Part shown: positions 49,199 through 59,290 of the stretch, one piece after another
Numbering within the stretch: position 1 is the stretch's first letter
How the letters are laid out: every line of letters starts with the position of its first letter
Assembly (NCBI GenBank): GCA_038373865.1
Contig: JAXGGA010003000.1
Coordinates: forward strand, 46,505-110,504
DNA: 64,000 nt
Direction of reading: 5' to 3'
Source of the DNA: Uloborus plumipes
Lineage: Eukaryota > Arthropoda > Arachnida > Araneae > Uloboridae
Program-made: the position numbers and the translations under genes
The notes under the pieces: generated by a model
Told to the model about the DNA's origin: nothing
Databases searched by the model: none
What the model saw: only the letters and a program-made list of their open reading frames with translations

Positions 49199-49231
49199 CT
49201 CCGTCTTTCAGGGCCGACATTCCCTGCCCAG
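49199..49231 (-). CDS. Micro-exon: AGQGMSALKDG module
   Basis: 33 nt, acceptor cttctcttttag, donor GGAG|gtgatt (a gtg donor unlike the usual gta). Synonymous GGG for one Gly. Confidence 0.87.
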
Positions 49232-49352
49232 CTAAAAGAGAAGTACGTTTAGTTATACCCAAAACTACTTGGAAAAGAATGAATAGAATTTTTGATAACG
49301 TTTAGGAGAACGCTTAAGTCAAAAGTAAAAAGTTATCCAAAAAGCAAACTGC

Positions 49353-49364
49353 CTCCTTGGGCGA
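49353..49364 (-). CDS. Mini-exon VAQG (12 nt), or AQSAVAQG (24 nt to 49376)
   Basis: Two in-frame acceptors are possible: an inner ctgcag giving 12 nt (VAQG) and an outer tcctcag giving 24 nt (AQSAVAQG, to 49376). Both keep frame here. Across the three copies only the inner site is always usable, so the 12-nt form is preferred. The donor is GC rather than GT (49351-49352), making this the one GC-AG intron in the array. Confidence 0.65.
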
Positions 49365-49772
49365 CTGCAGATTGAGCTGAGGACAAAATTGTTGGAATTA
49401 TTATTTTCAAATGTATAATAAAACAAACATTATGTCCCTCAAAAGCGATAAACTCGTGACTGTTAAGATTAAAAGATAAACTCGTTACTGCTGAATTTGT
49501 TTTTTAAATCTCATGCTTTATTTATTTATTTATTTATTTCATCCAACCTCGGACACATTTAAGATAAACTTGTTACGACTGAGTTTCTGTTTTTCTAAAG
49601 CTCATGCCTTTTTTTTTCTTTTATCCTTTTTTTTTAACTTTTTTTTTTTTTTTGTATCCAACCTCAGACACATTTTGGAAAAACTCATTACCATTGAATT
49701 TCTGTTTTTTAAAGCTCTTGCCTGTTTTTTTCCTGCCAGGAATGACTTTAAGAAGACTCTTATTTACAATAC

Positions 49773-50085
49773 ACCGCCAACTTGGCTATTTTGATCCATG
49801 GACTGCAGTTTCGTGCTTATTATGCACTCATCAGCATGGAATACGAAACTCGCCGAGTTGGAGTCGAAAATCCTCTTATAAAGCAAAGAGAGCTAAAAAA
49901 AAACTGGTAGCTAATGTGAAATTAGAATACCAGCGAGCGACCGCACTTGGTACGGTACAACTCAAAAATTTTTTAAGGCAGAGCTCGGGTATAAAGCAGT
50001 GAATAAACGCCCCTAAGCAAGGGCTAAGGCAGGAACATGCAATACGCCGCCAACTCGGCTATTTCGATCCATGCTGCAGTCCATT
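49773..50085 (-). mobile_element. Retrozyme or Penelope-like remnant: tandem copy with hammerhead
   Basis: The phrase ccgccaacttggctattttg (49774) recurs as ccgccaactcggctatttcg (50047), each followed by gatccatg and ctgcagtcc-like sequence: a tandem duplication with a period of about 273 bases. The first copy includes a full hammerhead on the minus strand; the second copy keeps only the 3' portion. Metazoan retrozymes and Penelope-like LTRs have this layout. No reverse transcriptase is present. Confidence 0.6.
49795..49840 (-). ncRNA. Hammerhead ribozyme, all core positions intact
   Basis: Minus strand: TCCATG, CTGATGA (49828-49834), GTGC-ATAATAA-GCAC, GAAA (49809-49812), C-TGCA-G, TC, CATGGA. 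Stem I has 6 bp, stem II 4 bp, stem III 2 bp with a palindromic TGCA loop, and the cleavage triplet is GTC. Tiny stem III hammerheads are known from Penelope-like elements and often work as dimers. It lies on the sense strand of the micro-exon gene, within an intron. Confidence 0.88.
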
Positions 50086-50770
50086 TCCCCAATCTTGGAG
50101 TAAGATGACTCATATGTTTGGGTTAAGATGCCGTATAGAAAATCCATGCAAGAAAATTATTAAATCAAATCCAGTTTATGAAAGCGAAATTTATTCGTGA
50201 ACATATTACACGTTCATTTTAAATGACGTTGCTTCATATATTATTTTTTGAATGTTACTTTTTCCCCTTCAAAAAATTAAAATAAGTATTATTAGACTCT
50301 GATAATTTAAACTCCGACAGATTGAAGGGTAAACTGTTTCCATTTGGCAAATGAGGAGTGAAGAAATTCCGTATTTCTTTGCTAATAGTGTACTGGAATA
50401 GCTATGGAGCTCACGTCAATACAAGAATTCTATCCTATCACCCCAAGCAGAGTTGAACTCTTTCAAGGTTAAGCGTCTTTTATGACAGCTATATTTCACA
50501 AAAGCTACGGGATTGGGCTCAAATAGACTATTTTCAATTTGTGTACTCTCTGGAAAACAAGATTGTGGCCTACCTACCAAAAACAAAATAAAAAAATAAA
50601 CAATATGCGATAGGGTCACTTTTTTCCTTTTGTTTTTTCTTTACAAATGAAAAAAGAGAAAGAATCCTTAAAATATTTTGAATTAATACCCCAAATGAAA
50701 ATTATTGGTCCAAAACAGTTTTATTATTCCCGAATATTAAAGTTCAGCTGCTTAGAAAAAGATATTTTAC

Positions 50771-50803
50771 CTGCATCTTGTCCCATTGAAGCAAGTTGTT
50801 GCC
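50771..50803 (-). CDS. Micro-exon: GQQLASMGQDA module
   Basis: 33 nt, acceptor gtttgcag, donor GCAG|gtaaaa. One residue change (S to A) relative to 47875 and 54023. Confidence 0.87.
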
Positions 50804-50984
50804 CTGCAAACAATTACGGAATCCACTATTAGTTTATTGCATTGACACATCTAAAAACAGACTAAAAAGATAAACAATATTATAAACAGCGTTATTTCAC
50901 ATTTGTACCGTCACGCCGCTGTGAAAGAGAAATGTGCCTCCGAGATATAAATTTGAAACACAGAAAGTATAAAATAATCCTAAA

Positions 50985-51410
50985 TATAGTTTAAAAAACT
51001 AAAAAATACGCTTTTAGAGTAAATCAAATTATAAAGAAGTTTCAAAACTATTGAATATTCGCTTAGTTTACATGCACTTATAATGCATCAACACGTAATA
51101 AAGTTTAGCCTTCATATTAATAATAGTATAAAATATATTATTTTTGCATTTTTAAAGAACGTGAATTTTATCTTTCATTATTCAGAGTTACATGCATACA
51201 TAGATACAAACAAACCTACACGTGAAACTATAATTAAATTATATTAAAAAAAAAAAAAAAAAAAACTAAAAACTACGCTTTTAGAGATGAATAGAGTATT
51301 TTATGATACTCTAACTGATTTCCCTCTAATTTTCAAAACTATTGAATATCCGCTAAGTTTACATGCACTTATAACACATCAACATGTAGTATAGTTCAGC
51401 CTTTAGTATT
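50985..51410. repeat. Local tandem duplication of intron sequence, about 290 bp
   Basis: The stretch from a tacgcttttagag phrase through acatgcacttataa and aacgtgaattttatctt is present twice; the second copy is split by the Helitron at 51416-52218 and resumes after it (about 52235-52320). Confidence 0.6.
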
Positions 51411-51415
51411 AATAA

Positions 51416-52218
51416 CTAGCTGCCAGGGCAGCTAGATTAGCTTCCTGCGGCATGTTGATGCATAACGTCCCCCCTCTCTAACTTTTACCTCATTCTGAAG
51501 TTATATTATTTGATATAATTTAATGTTCATTCGATTTCAAGACATACCACGCACGTGGCCCGGCGTTGCACGGGCACTTCGTGCCCTGAAAGTAGTGAGG
51601 AAAATTTCAAGAAACTACTCCCCGCCAAGGCAGCTCGCTAACAGGCGCTTCACGCCTTTACTTTTTTCCTGTTTTAAAAAAAATCATTCGAATTATTGAG
51701 ATGCTTCGTGTCTTCAAGATGGTGAGGAAAGTTTCAGTAAGTTCAGCTCGCTCAAAGGAAAAAAAGCAGACTTTGATACTCAGTTTTTAATATAAGTAGA
51801 TGGCTCTTCAACAAATGAATGTTTCAAAATATTACAAGTAGCTAGCGATAAAAATACTATGTAAGTCGCCCGCTTATGAGTTTCGTGTTTGATTTAGTTA
51901 AGCCTTCATTCAAAATTCTCATTTTCATTGTTATTACTGTTTCATAGCAACGACGGTTTGCAAGAATGGATTTCATACTTAATCATTTATTAGGCTTAAT
52001 CGCTTTAAATTTGACTACTTATTAATTGATATCTTCGCTAATTAAAATCGTATAATTATATAAATTGAAACTAATGAAGCCTGAAAAATGACCTATCTAT
52101 CGGTACCTGGTTCGACTTTCAGTTCATTGGCGTTCAGGAGAAAGAAGCGTGACATAGAAAGATAGAAAGATAGTTAGAAAGAAAGTTAGAAAGATACTCA
52201 GTTTTTAATATAAGTAGA
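51416..52218 (-). mobile_element. Non-autonomous Helitron
   Basis: On the minus strand it starts TCTACTTATATTAAAAACTG after A and ends GCTGCCCTGGCAGCTAG before T: 5' TC, a terminal hairpin, CTAG and an A-T insertion site. A second copy of the start phrase at about 51779-51803 suggests nesting. No helicase sequence. Confidence 0.75.
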
Positions 52219-52924
52219 TAGTAATAGATATATTACTTTTAGATTTGTAAGAACGTGAATTTTATCTTTTATTCAGAGTTACATACATACATACAAACAA
52301 ACCCACATGTGAAACTAATAAAAGCGAATTAAAAAGTATTTACGTTGAAGGGAAGTCAGAGACTGAGCATTTTAAATTGTAGGAAAAAAATATTTTAAAC
52401 ATACAATACATGCACTCAATATTAACTAAGTACTGAAAATGAAATATTTAACAATTGCTTCTCATATGGCTAATCTGAAAGTGAGAGAATTTTGTCACTC
52501 TACGCGTAAAATGCTTTCATGGAATAGTTTTAACTAGTCTGTTCGTTTTATGAAGCTTTCCGTTTGATAATAGGAAAACATCTTTTATCCAGAGGAGAAT
52601 GTAACTGCTGAAGCACTTTGAAATAACTGGAGAATCATTTCAGATTTTTGAAAAAGTCAATGATCACTTGGATACATAAGAGTTCCGCAGTTATAGTAAT
52701 TAATTTTACTCCAGAATTAAGTGAAGCAAAAAAAAGTTTTTTTTTAAAGTATAAAATGTCTCATTTTCAGTCGACTCGACATTAATAATTTTAGGCTCAA
52801 TTTAATACGTGTTTTTTTACACAGACAATTGAAGCACTAGTAAAATTTTCTGAAATTTCTAGAACTACTTTGAAAAGAATTAGCATGAGGAAGCAATTTT
52901 AATTAATAATAAAATAATTCTCAC

Positions 52925-52945
52925 CCTGCTCCATGCCAGCTTTTG
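52925..52945 (-). CDS. Micro-exon: AKAGMEQ, 21 nt
   Basis: Acceptor ttttcgcag, donor CAGG|gtgaga. Identical peptide to 48645. Confidence 0.86.
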
Positions 52946-53148
52946 CTGCGAAAAAAAATTATAAAAAAGTATATTACTTCAACTGAAAAACTATTTTATG
53001 AAAAAAAAAGTAAGAAAAATGACACAGAGTGTATGAAAATAAAAAGGATTTTTTAATATCATAAAATATTTTTAAATGAGCTAAAGAAAATTAGAGAAAT
53101 GCGATTATACTTTTATTTTAGCAAAGACTATTCCAAAATAAAAATTAC

Positions 53149-53181
53149 CTCCGTCTTTCAGGGCCGACATTCCCTGTCCAG
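53149..53181 (-). CDS. Micro-exon: AGQGMSALKDG module
   Basis: 33 nt, acceptor cttctcttttag, donor GGAG|gtaatt, consensus sequence of the family. Confidence 0.88.
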
Positions 53182-53419
53182 CTAAAAGAGAAGTACGTTT
53201 TAGAATAAAAGTATGACTAAAATGAAAAAAACTATTTAAAGAAATAATTAGTAAAAAACAACACAAACGCAAAGTATATGAAAATTAAATCAATGTTTAA
53301 AGTTAAGCTTTAAAATAAGTATATTAAATATAATAAAATATTTTCAAACAAGATGAAAAACAAGTAAAAATGCGATTATACTTTTATTTTAACAAAGACA
53401 ATTCCAAAATTAAAATTAC

Positions 53420-53452
53420 CTCCGTCTTTCAGGGCCTTCTGTCCTTGTCCAG
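53420..53452 (-). CDS. Micro-exon: AGQGQKALKDG module
   Basis: 33 nt, acceptor cttctcttttag, donor GGAG|gtaatt. Synonymous differences from 45239 (CAA, AAG). Confidence 0.88.
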
Positions 53453-53591
53453 CTAAAAGAGAAGTATTTTAAATTATACCCAAAACTGCTTAGAAAAGAA
53501 TGAATAGACTTTTTAATAACGTTTAGGAAAAGAATTAAATCAAAATTAAGAAGTTATCCTAAAAGCAAAATTTGAGAAATTGTATTGTTAC

Positions 53592-53603
53592 CTCCTTGGG
53601 AGA
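53592..53603 (-). CDS. Mini-exon VSQG (12 nt)
   Basis: With the inner ctgcag acceptor this is 12 nt reading VSQG before donor GGAG|gtaaca. The outer acceptor (exon to 53623) would give 32 nt because of an 8-base insertion (ttgcgcag on the minus strand), and would shift the frame. Only the 12-nt form fits the rest of the gene. Confidence 0.6.
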
Positions 53604-54022
53604 CTGCAGACTGCGCAATTGAGCTGAGGACAAAAATTTTAGCAATATATTTTTTTTTTCAAATATAGGGGAATATGGGGCAAAGTGAAAAGGTAAATAT
53701 TTTCAGTTTGCAGCGCAACCTATCTAGCAGTATTTCAAATAAGTTCCTAGACATATAGTTAATTCCTGTCAAAAAATAAGTAGCTCCAAAGATCAACGAA
53801 AAAAATTATACAAGCTATTTTCAAAATTTGATACCTTTACTGTAATATTTGTGATTTTTCAAAAATATTTCTTGTTATTATAAAATGATAAAATTTTTAT
53901 GTTTATCATTTAAACTATTAATTGAGATCTACTGATGCCCAATGCAGTCCTTGTTGGTCCAAGACAGTTTTATTATTTTTCCCGAATATTAAAGTTCAGC
54001 TGCTTAGGAAAATATATTTTAC

Positions 54023-54055
54023 CTGCATCTTGTCCCATTGAAGAAAGCTGTTGTC
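54023..54055 (-). CDS. Micro-exon: GQQLSSMGQDA module
   Basis: 33 nt, acceptor attatttgcag, donor GCAG|gtaaaa. The first Gly codon is GGA here rather than GGG. It is followed (5' side of the gene) by a 4.2-kb intron swollen by insertions. Confidence 0.87.
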
Positions 54056-54887
54056 CTGCAAATAATTACGTAATCCATTATTAGTTTATTGCATTGAAGC
54101 ATCTAAAAACAGACTCAAAAGAGAAACATTATTATAAACAGCATTATTTATTAAAAGCATTATTTTTTTTTTAAATTAGGCATGTTTTGATTTTTAATGT
54201 TTAGTGTAATTTGTCAAGTGCACGCGGGGCAAAGTGAACGGGGCAAAGTGAAATAGTTCATTTCGTTTACTTATTGATTAATTTATTAAATCACTTACGT
54301 ATTTCTTCATTTATTAATTTATTGACATTCTTTTACGTAATTATTTACTAATTTGCTCCATTAATTAACTTATTTATGATCCCTTCTCTTATTTATTCAC
54401 TCATTTGTTTCTTAGGGTCAGGTGAGGTTAAAAAGGGTCACGTTTATTAGAAAAATTTTTAAAAAATGTACAAATGACATTTTCTTTCTCTGTTGCCATT
54501 GTTGTGCATTATTGACGCCTGGCAACATTTTGTATGCAAAATAAGGTGTAACTTCTACTTTAAAGTTACAAATACTACAGCGATTAAGTGTTTTTCTTGA
54601 AAGAAACTTGACTATGTTCATCTTAAAAACTTTTGACTTAAAGAAAATAAAATGAAAATACACGTTAAGTTTTTAACCTACTGCATAGAGCATATTTTCA
54701 GGAATAACTTCCTAAAATGGTGAAGAAAAAACAGTAAAACTGAATTTTTTGTAGTATTAAAACAAGCGTGGGGTAAAATGGGTCATTTATCGCCTTAAAT
54801 TAGGCTTAGAATATATTAAAGAGCTAATCATTTTTTTTGCTGATTAACTCATGTTTTGGTGTCATGAATGAACAAACTAATTCAAAA

Positions 54888-56523
54888 TCTTACTACTATT
54901 ATAAATGCGAAAGTTTGGATGTTTGGATGTTTGGATGTTTGGATGTTTGTTCCTCTTTCACGCAAAAACTACTGAACGGATTTCAATGAAACTTTTACCA
55001 TAATGTAGCTTATGCATCAGAATAACATATAGGCTATAATTTATAACGATATTCGAAAAAGTTCGATTGGTAGCGCTTTTTCATTCCAATTTAAGGTACA
55101 TTTTTCGCATAAATCCGCGAAGGCTTCTATCAAACTAATTCAGTATTTATTGCATTATCTCAACTCCCTGTCGATAGGTAGAATTGCGTGTATCATTTCC
55201 GCTTATCGCATTAAATGTTCAAGGCTTTTCTCAAGTCAAATCAAAAAGTAATTTTTTTCCAGCTTCGTGGTTAATATAAAGGCTTTTACATACGAGTAGA
55301 CATTGGAAACAAATGCGCGTCAGTAGGCAAACGAGCTTTTACTATGATTTGTATTTTAAAACATTTTGTAGTCTTAGTTGTAAGTAGAATATTTATCATT
55401 AAGACAATGTGTTTTTATTGTGCTTTGAAACTCGCAAATATTATTTTGTAGAATAAATTGTACTCCTTTATTAGTAGATTGTTCACTGCATCAATTATTT
55501 TCTCGAGTTTTGTAAATATGTGATTTAGAGTATCGGTAACGTAATCGCTTGAAGAGATTGGCAACTGGATTAGGTTCATTATTTTCCAATTTGATGGAGC
55601 TTTAAATACAACTTAACGGTATTTCTTAAATATTTTTGCGTTGATTGGTCACTTTCTCTGGGTACTTACAATAGGGCAGTTTCTTAGTATCCGATTGAAC
55701 TGGAATTTTGCCAAATTTGCTGCAAGATTTCAATAACTGAGATTCTCCTCGATTTTTTTCAACTGACGCCAGTTTTTGTGCCAAAGACTACGTAATAATA
55801 CTTTACTTTTTGCACGACATAACCAAAATAAAACAATTATTATCTGACAATTATTATCTGACAATTATTATCTGATCGACTGGCGGCAAAATCTCAATCA
55901 TTGATATAATACTCCCACATTTGAAAAGTTGGAGTATTATATTGATGATTGAGATTTTGCCGCAGTCGATAAATATCAGATAATAATTGTTTTATTTTAT
56001 TTTGGTTATGTTGTGTAAAAAGTAAAGTATTATTACGTATTTTTTTTCCTTTTGTTTTCCGATTCCGTATGTATCCATTAAAAACCTTTTTAAAATTATG
56101 TCAAAAAGTAAAGTAATCCACATACTAAATTAATAAAACCCTTAAACAAGACTAAAATTACCATTAATTTGCATTTTTGCATAAATAATTGCTAAATGTT
56201 CCCTATTAATTTCGAAATCATTTAGGATAAAAAATTTTAACGTCATTTTATGGTCAGCAATAGTATCTCAACATTTGATTTCCATTTCTCTGTGACAAAA
56301 ATTAGTGACATAATAATACTTAATGTATTTTCATAAAGTAAGGAGGGGAGCATAATTATCCTAGGTATCCCAAAACAGTTACGCAAAAATTTGGCGACAT
56401 TTTAAAAATCGTCAAAGCGGTGTGTTTTGAGTTCTTTCAGTTCAGGGGAAAAAAAACGAAGGTTGAGTATATAAATTGTTTCTCAATATTACTGACCCAG
56501 GCAACGCCGGGTATTTTTGCTAG
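54888..56523 (+). mobile_element. Non-autonomous Helitron, 1.6 kb
   Basis: Begins TCTTACTACTATTATAAATG after A and ends with a cccaggcaacgccggg hairpin, tatttttg and CTAG before T. A tandem ttggatgt repeat (x4) lies near the 5' end (54912-54945). Internally there is an inverted repeat of about 100 bp arms at about 55795-56040, with three tandem acaattattatctg units in one arm. No Rep/helicase frame. Confidence 0.78.
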
Positions 56524-56564
56524 TAAATAATACATTGCTTGGTCATTCTTTTGATTCACAAATA

Positions 56565-57229
56565 TACAGGGTGTCCAGTGTCCACTCCTATCGTGACCCA
56601 ATAGCTAATTTCTAAACCGTTAGAGATAAGCATATAGTTCATTTAGGAAAAAATCTCCAAATCACGAAAAAAATTTTGGGTCTATTCAATGTTTTTCAAA
56701 AAATTAAATTTTGAAAGAGTTACGAAATTTTAATTTTTACACAGCCCCCCAGTCCTATCAATCATATTTAGTAAAACATTCTTGACACTGTAACGTTTAA
56801 AACTAGAAAAAAATCACTGTCCTACCACAAAAATTGACCGAGTTATAACGTTTTAAAAAATCAAGATTTTGCATTACTTCATGACGTCATGGAGAGATCG
56901 CTTAAGGGACCGTATGCGAAATCCTTCAAAATCTTGATTTTTCAAAACGTCATAACTCGGTCAATTTTAGTCGTAGAACAGTGATTTTTTTAAAGTTTTA
57001 AACGTTACAGTGTCAAAAATGTTTTACTAAATATGATTGATAGGACTGGGGGGGGCCTTATAAAAATTAAAATTTCGTAACTCTTTCAAAATTTGATTTT
57101 TTGAAAAACATTTCATCGACCCAAAATTCCTTTCGTAATTTAGAGATTTTTTCCTAAATAAACTATATGCGTATCTCTAACGGTTTAGAAATTAGCTATT
57201 GGGCCACGATAGGAGAGGACACCCTGTAT
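56565..57229. mobile_element. Palindromic MITE with TACAGGGTGTCC ends
   Basis: Arms of about 310 bp are inverted copies between tacagggtgtcc and ggacaccctgta. It was inserted about 40 bp from the Helitron end. The spacer contains catgacgtcatg. Confidence 0.8.
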
Positions 57230-57310
57230 AAACTTATGCACAATAAATAAATTAAATTGAAAATCCAAAACTAAAAGCACAGCTTTTGCTCGATAAACTT
57301 CCTTCAAGAA

Positions 57311-57514
57311 ATGTTGTTAGGGACTAAAGCAAAAATATCTTATTTTGACCAAAGAGAGACGGATAGGCAAAAAATCATAGGAAAGCAATCTAAAGAGCTG
57401 AATTCAAATATTGTAGCTGAAGGAACGCAATCTACATCTAAGATCTCAACAACAAGTGGATCTGTTTCTTCGATATTGGAACAAGCGAGTCAATCATGTG
57501 CTTTATTTTTATGA
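57311..57514 (+). other. Unrecognised 67-codon open frame
   Basis: Starts MLLGTKAKISYFDQRE and has a Ser/Thr/Gln-rich second half. More protein-like than most short frames here, and antisense to the host gene. It may be part of an old transposon; no domain can be named and no splice context is evident. Confidence 0.25.
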
Positions 57515-57667
57515 AATAGTAAAACTTCTATTATAAGCACACTCTCACCGGAACCAATCACCAAAAGTAAAGAAGAAACTTTAAAAGTTACCAAAAGAGA
57601 ACAGCACGCATGCAGAAAGAAACTTGTGAAACACTAACAAGCTTGACAATATTGAAAAATTTCAATC

Positions 57668-57976
57668 TAAGGCAGGGATTCAAGTGAAACACCATTGCAA
57701 TCGCTTCGAATTGCAATCGCTACTGGAAGTGAATTACATTATCATCAACTTAACTTGGAACTGACGTCACTACGGATGGAGCCAATAAGAGCTCACAAGC
57801 AGTCAGTGATCTCCTCTTATTCGCCAAGCAGGCTGTGACGTTTTATCTAGCTCGTTTTTCATAGGCAAACGTCACGCTGACGTCACGATGTTTTTATCAA
57901 GAAACGTTCTAATGTAATTCATTTCCAGTAGCGATTGTAATTTGCGATCGCCTGTTTCACTTGAATCCCTGCCTTT
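57668..57976. mobile_element. Palindromic MITE, AAGGCAGGGATTCAAGTGAA family
   Basis: The most regular copy: taaggcagggattcaagtga to its inverse, about 309 bp. The arms carry tgacgtca-type words (for example in cacgctgacgtcacgatg). Confidence 0.85.
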
Positions 57977-58234
57977 AAAGCCTAAAGAGATAAAAAATCA
58001 ATTAAACTGACACGCAGACGCAAAACTAAATAAATAACCCTTTTTTTTAAGGGAATTCATAACTGAATCGAAGTGCATTGATAACACTTTAAAAAAGCAT
58101 TGATAACACTTTAAATAACCTTTAAAAGTTGGAAAGTGGGAACAAGTTAAGTCTTTAGAGAAAAATGTCAAAAAAGTATATTTTCATGCCATCATTCTTC
58201 CCCACAATGTAAACTATTCCAAAATTCAAATTAC

Positions 58235-58267
58235 CTCCGTCTTTCAGGGCCGACATTCCCTGTCCAG
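58235..58267 (-). CDS. Micro-exon: AGQGMSALKDG module
   Basis: 33 nt, acceptor cttctcttttag, donor GGAG|gtaatt. Last AGQG exon of the first complete cluster. Confidence 0.88.
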
Positions 58268-58519
58268 CTAAAAGAGAAGTACGTTTCATTAGACTCAAAA
58301 CTGCTTGAAAAAGAATGAATAGACTTTTTGATAGTTAAAAAAACTATTTAACGAAATAATTAGTAAAAAAGAACACAAAGTGTATGAAAATTAAATAAAT
58401 GCTTAACGTTAAGCATTAAAATAAGTATATTAAATAGAATAAAATATTTTAAAACAGAAAACTAGAGAAATGCGATTATACTTTTATTTTAGCTAAGACT
58501 ATTCCAAAATTAAAATTAC

Positions 58520-58552
58520 CTCCGTCCTTCATTGCCGACATACCCTGTCCAG
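58520..58552 (-). CDS. Micro-exon: AGQGMSAMKDG module
   Basis: 33 nt, acceptor cttctctttcag, donor GGAG|gtaatt. L to M change shared only with 58843, so these two arose from one duplication. Confidence 0.87.
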
Positions 58553-58842
58553 CTGAAAGAGAAGTACGTTTAATTACTCAAAACAACTTGGAAAAGAATG
58601 AATAGACTTTTTGATAGTGTTTAGGAAAACAATTATAATAATTTACGTTAAGTAATAAAAAACGTATTACTTAAAGTAGAAAACTATTTTATGAAAAACA
58701 TGGTAAGAAAAATGGCACAGAGTTCACGAAAATAAAATGTATTTTTTAATATCATAAAGTATTTTCAAACAAACTGAAGAAAACTGGAGAAATGCGATTA
58801 TACTTTTATTTTAGCAAAGGACTATTCCAAAATTAAAATTAC

Positions 58843-58875
58843 CTCCGTCCTTCATTGCCGACATTCCCTGTCCAG
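58843..58875 (-). CDS. Micro-exon: AGQGMSAMKDG module
   Basis: 33 nt, acceptor cttctcttttag, donor GGAG|gtaatt. Sister of 58520, 323 bases apart. Confidence 0.87.
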
Positions 58876-59105
58876 CTAAAAGAGAAGTACGTTTTAGTAT
58901 TAAAGTATTACTTGAATTAAAAAACTATTTAACGATATAATTAGTAAAAAACAACAAGAAGTATATGAAAATGAAATCAATGTTTAAATTTAAGCATTAG
59001 AATAAGTATATTAAATATGATAAAATATTTTCAAACAAGATAGAAAACAAGTGAAATGCGATTATACTTTTATCTTAGCAAAGACAATTCCAAAATTAAA
59101 ATTAC

Positions 59106-59138
59106 CTCCGTCTTTCAGGGCCTTCTGTCCCTGTCCAG
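59106..59138 (-). CDS. Micro-exon: AGQGQKALKDG module
   Basis: 33 nt, acceptor cttctcttttag, donor GGAG|gtaatt. Intron context nearly identical to that of 45239. Confidence 0.88.
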
Positions 59139-59278
59139 CTAAAAGAGAAGTACTTTAAATTAGACTCAAAACTGTTCGGAAAAGAATGAATAGACTTTTT
59201 GATAACGTTTAGGAAAACAATCAAGTCAAAATTAAAAAGTTATCCTAAAAGCAAAATTTGCGAAAATTTTATAACTAC

Positions 59279-59290
59279 TTCCTTGGGAGA
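59279..59290 (-). CDS. Mini-exon VSQG (12 nt), outer acceptor lost
   Basis: The inner ctgcag acceptor gives VSQG and donor GGAA|gtagtt, still in frame with 59106 (junction codon ACT, Thr). The outer acceptor has mutated from AG to AC (59312-59313), and the sequence before the inner site has an in-frame 9-base duplication. Weak donor; may be inactive. Confidence 0.5.

Noticed and set aside
49513..50002. Overlapping Phe-rich and 132-codon plus-strand frames
   Set aside because: The first half is poly-T-derived; the second crosses the retrozyme-like element antisense to the host gene, with no domain.
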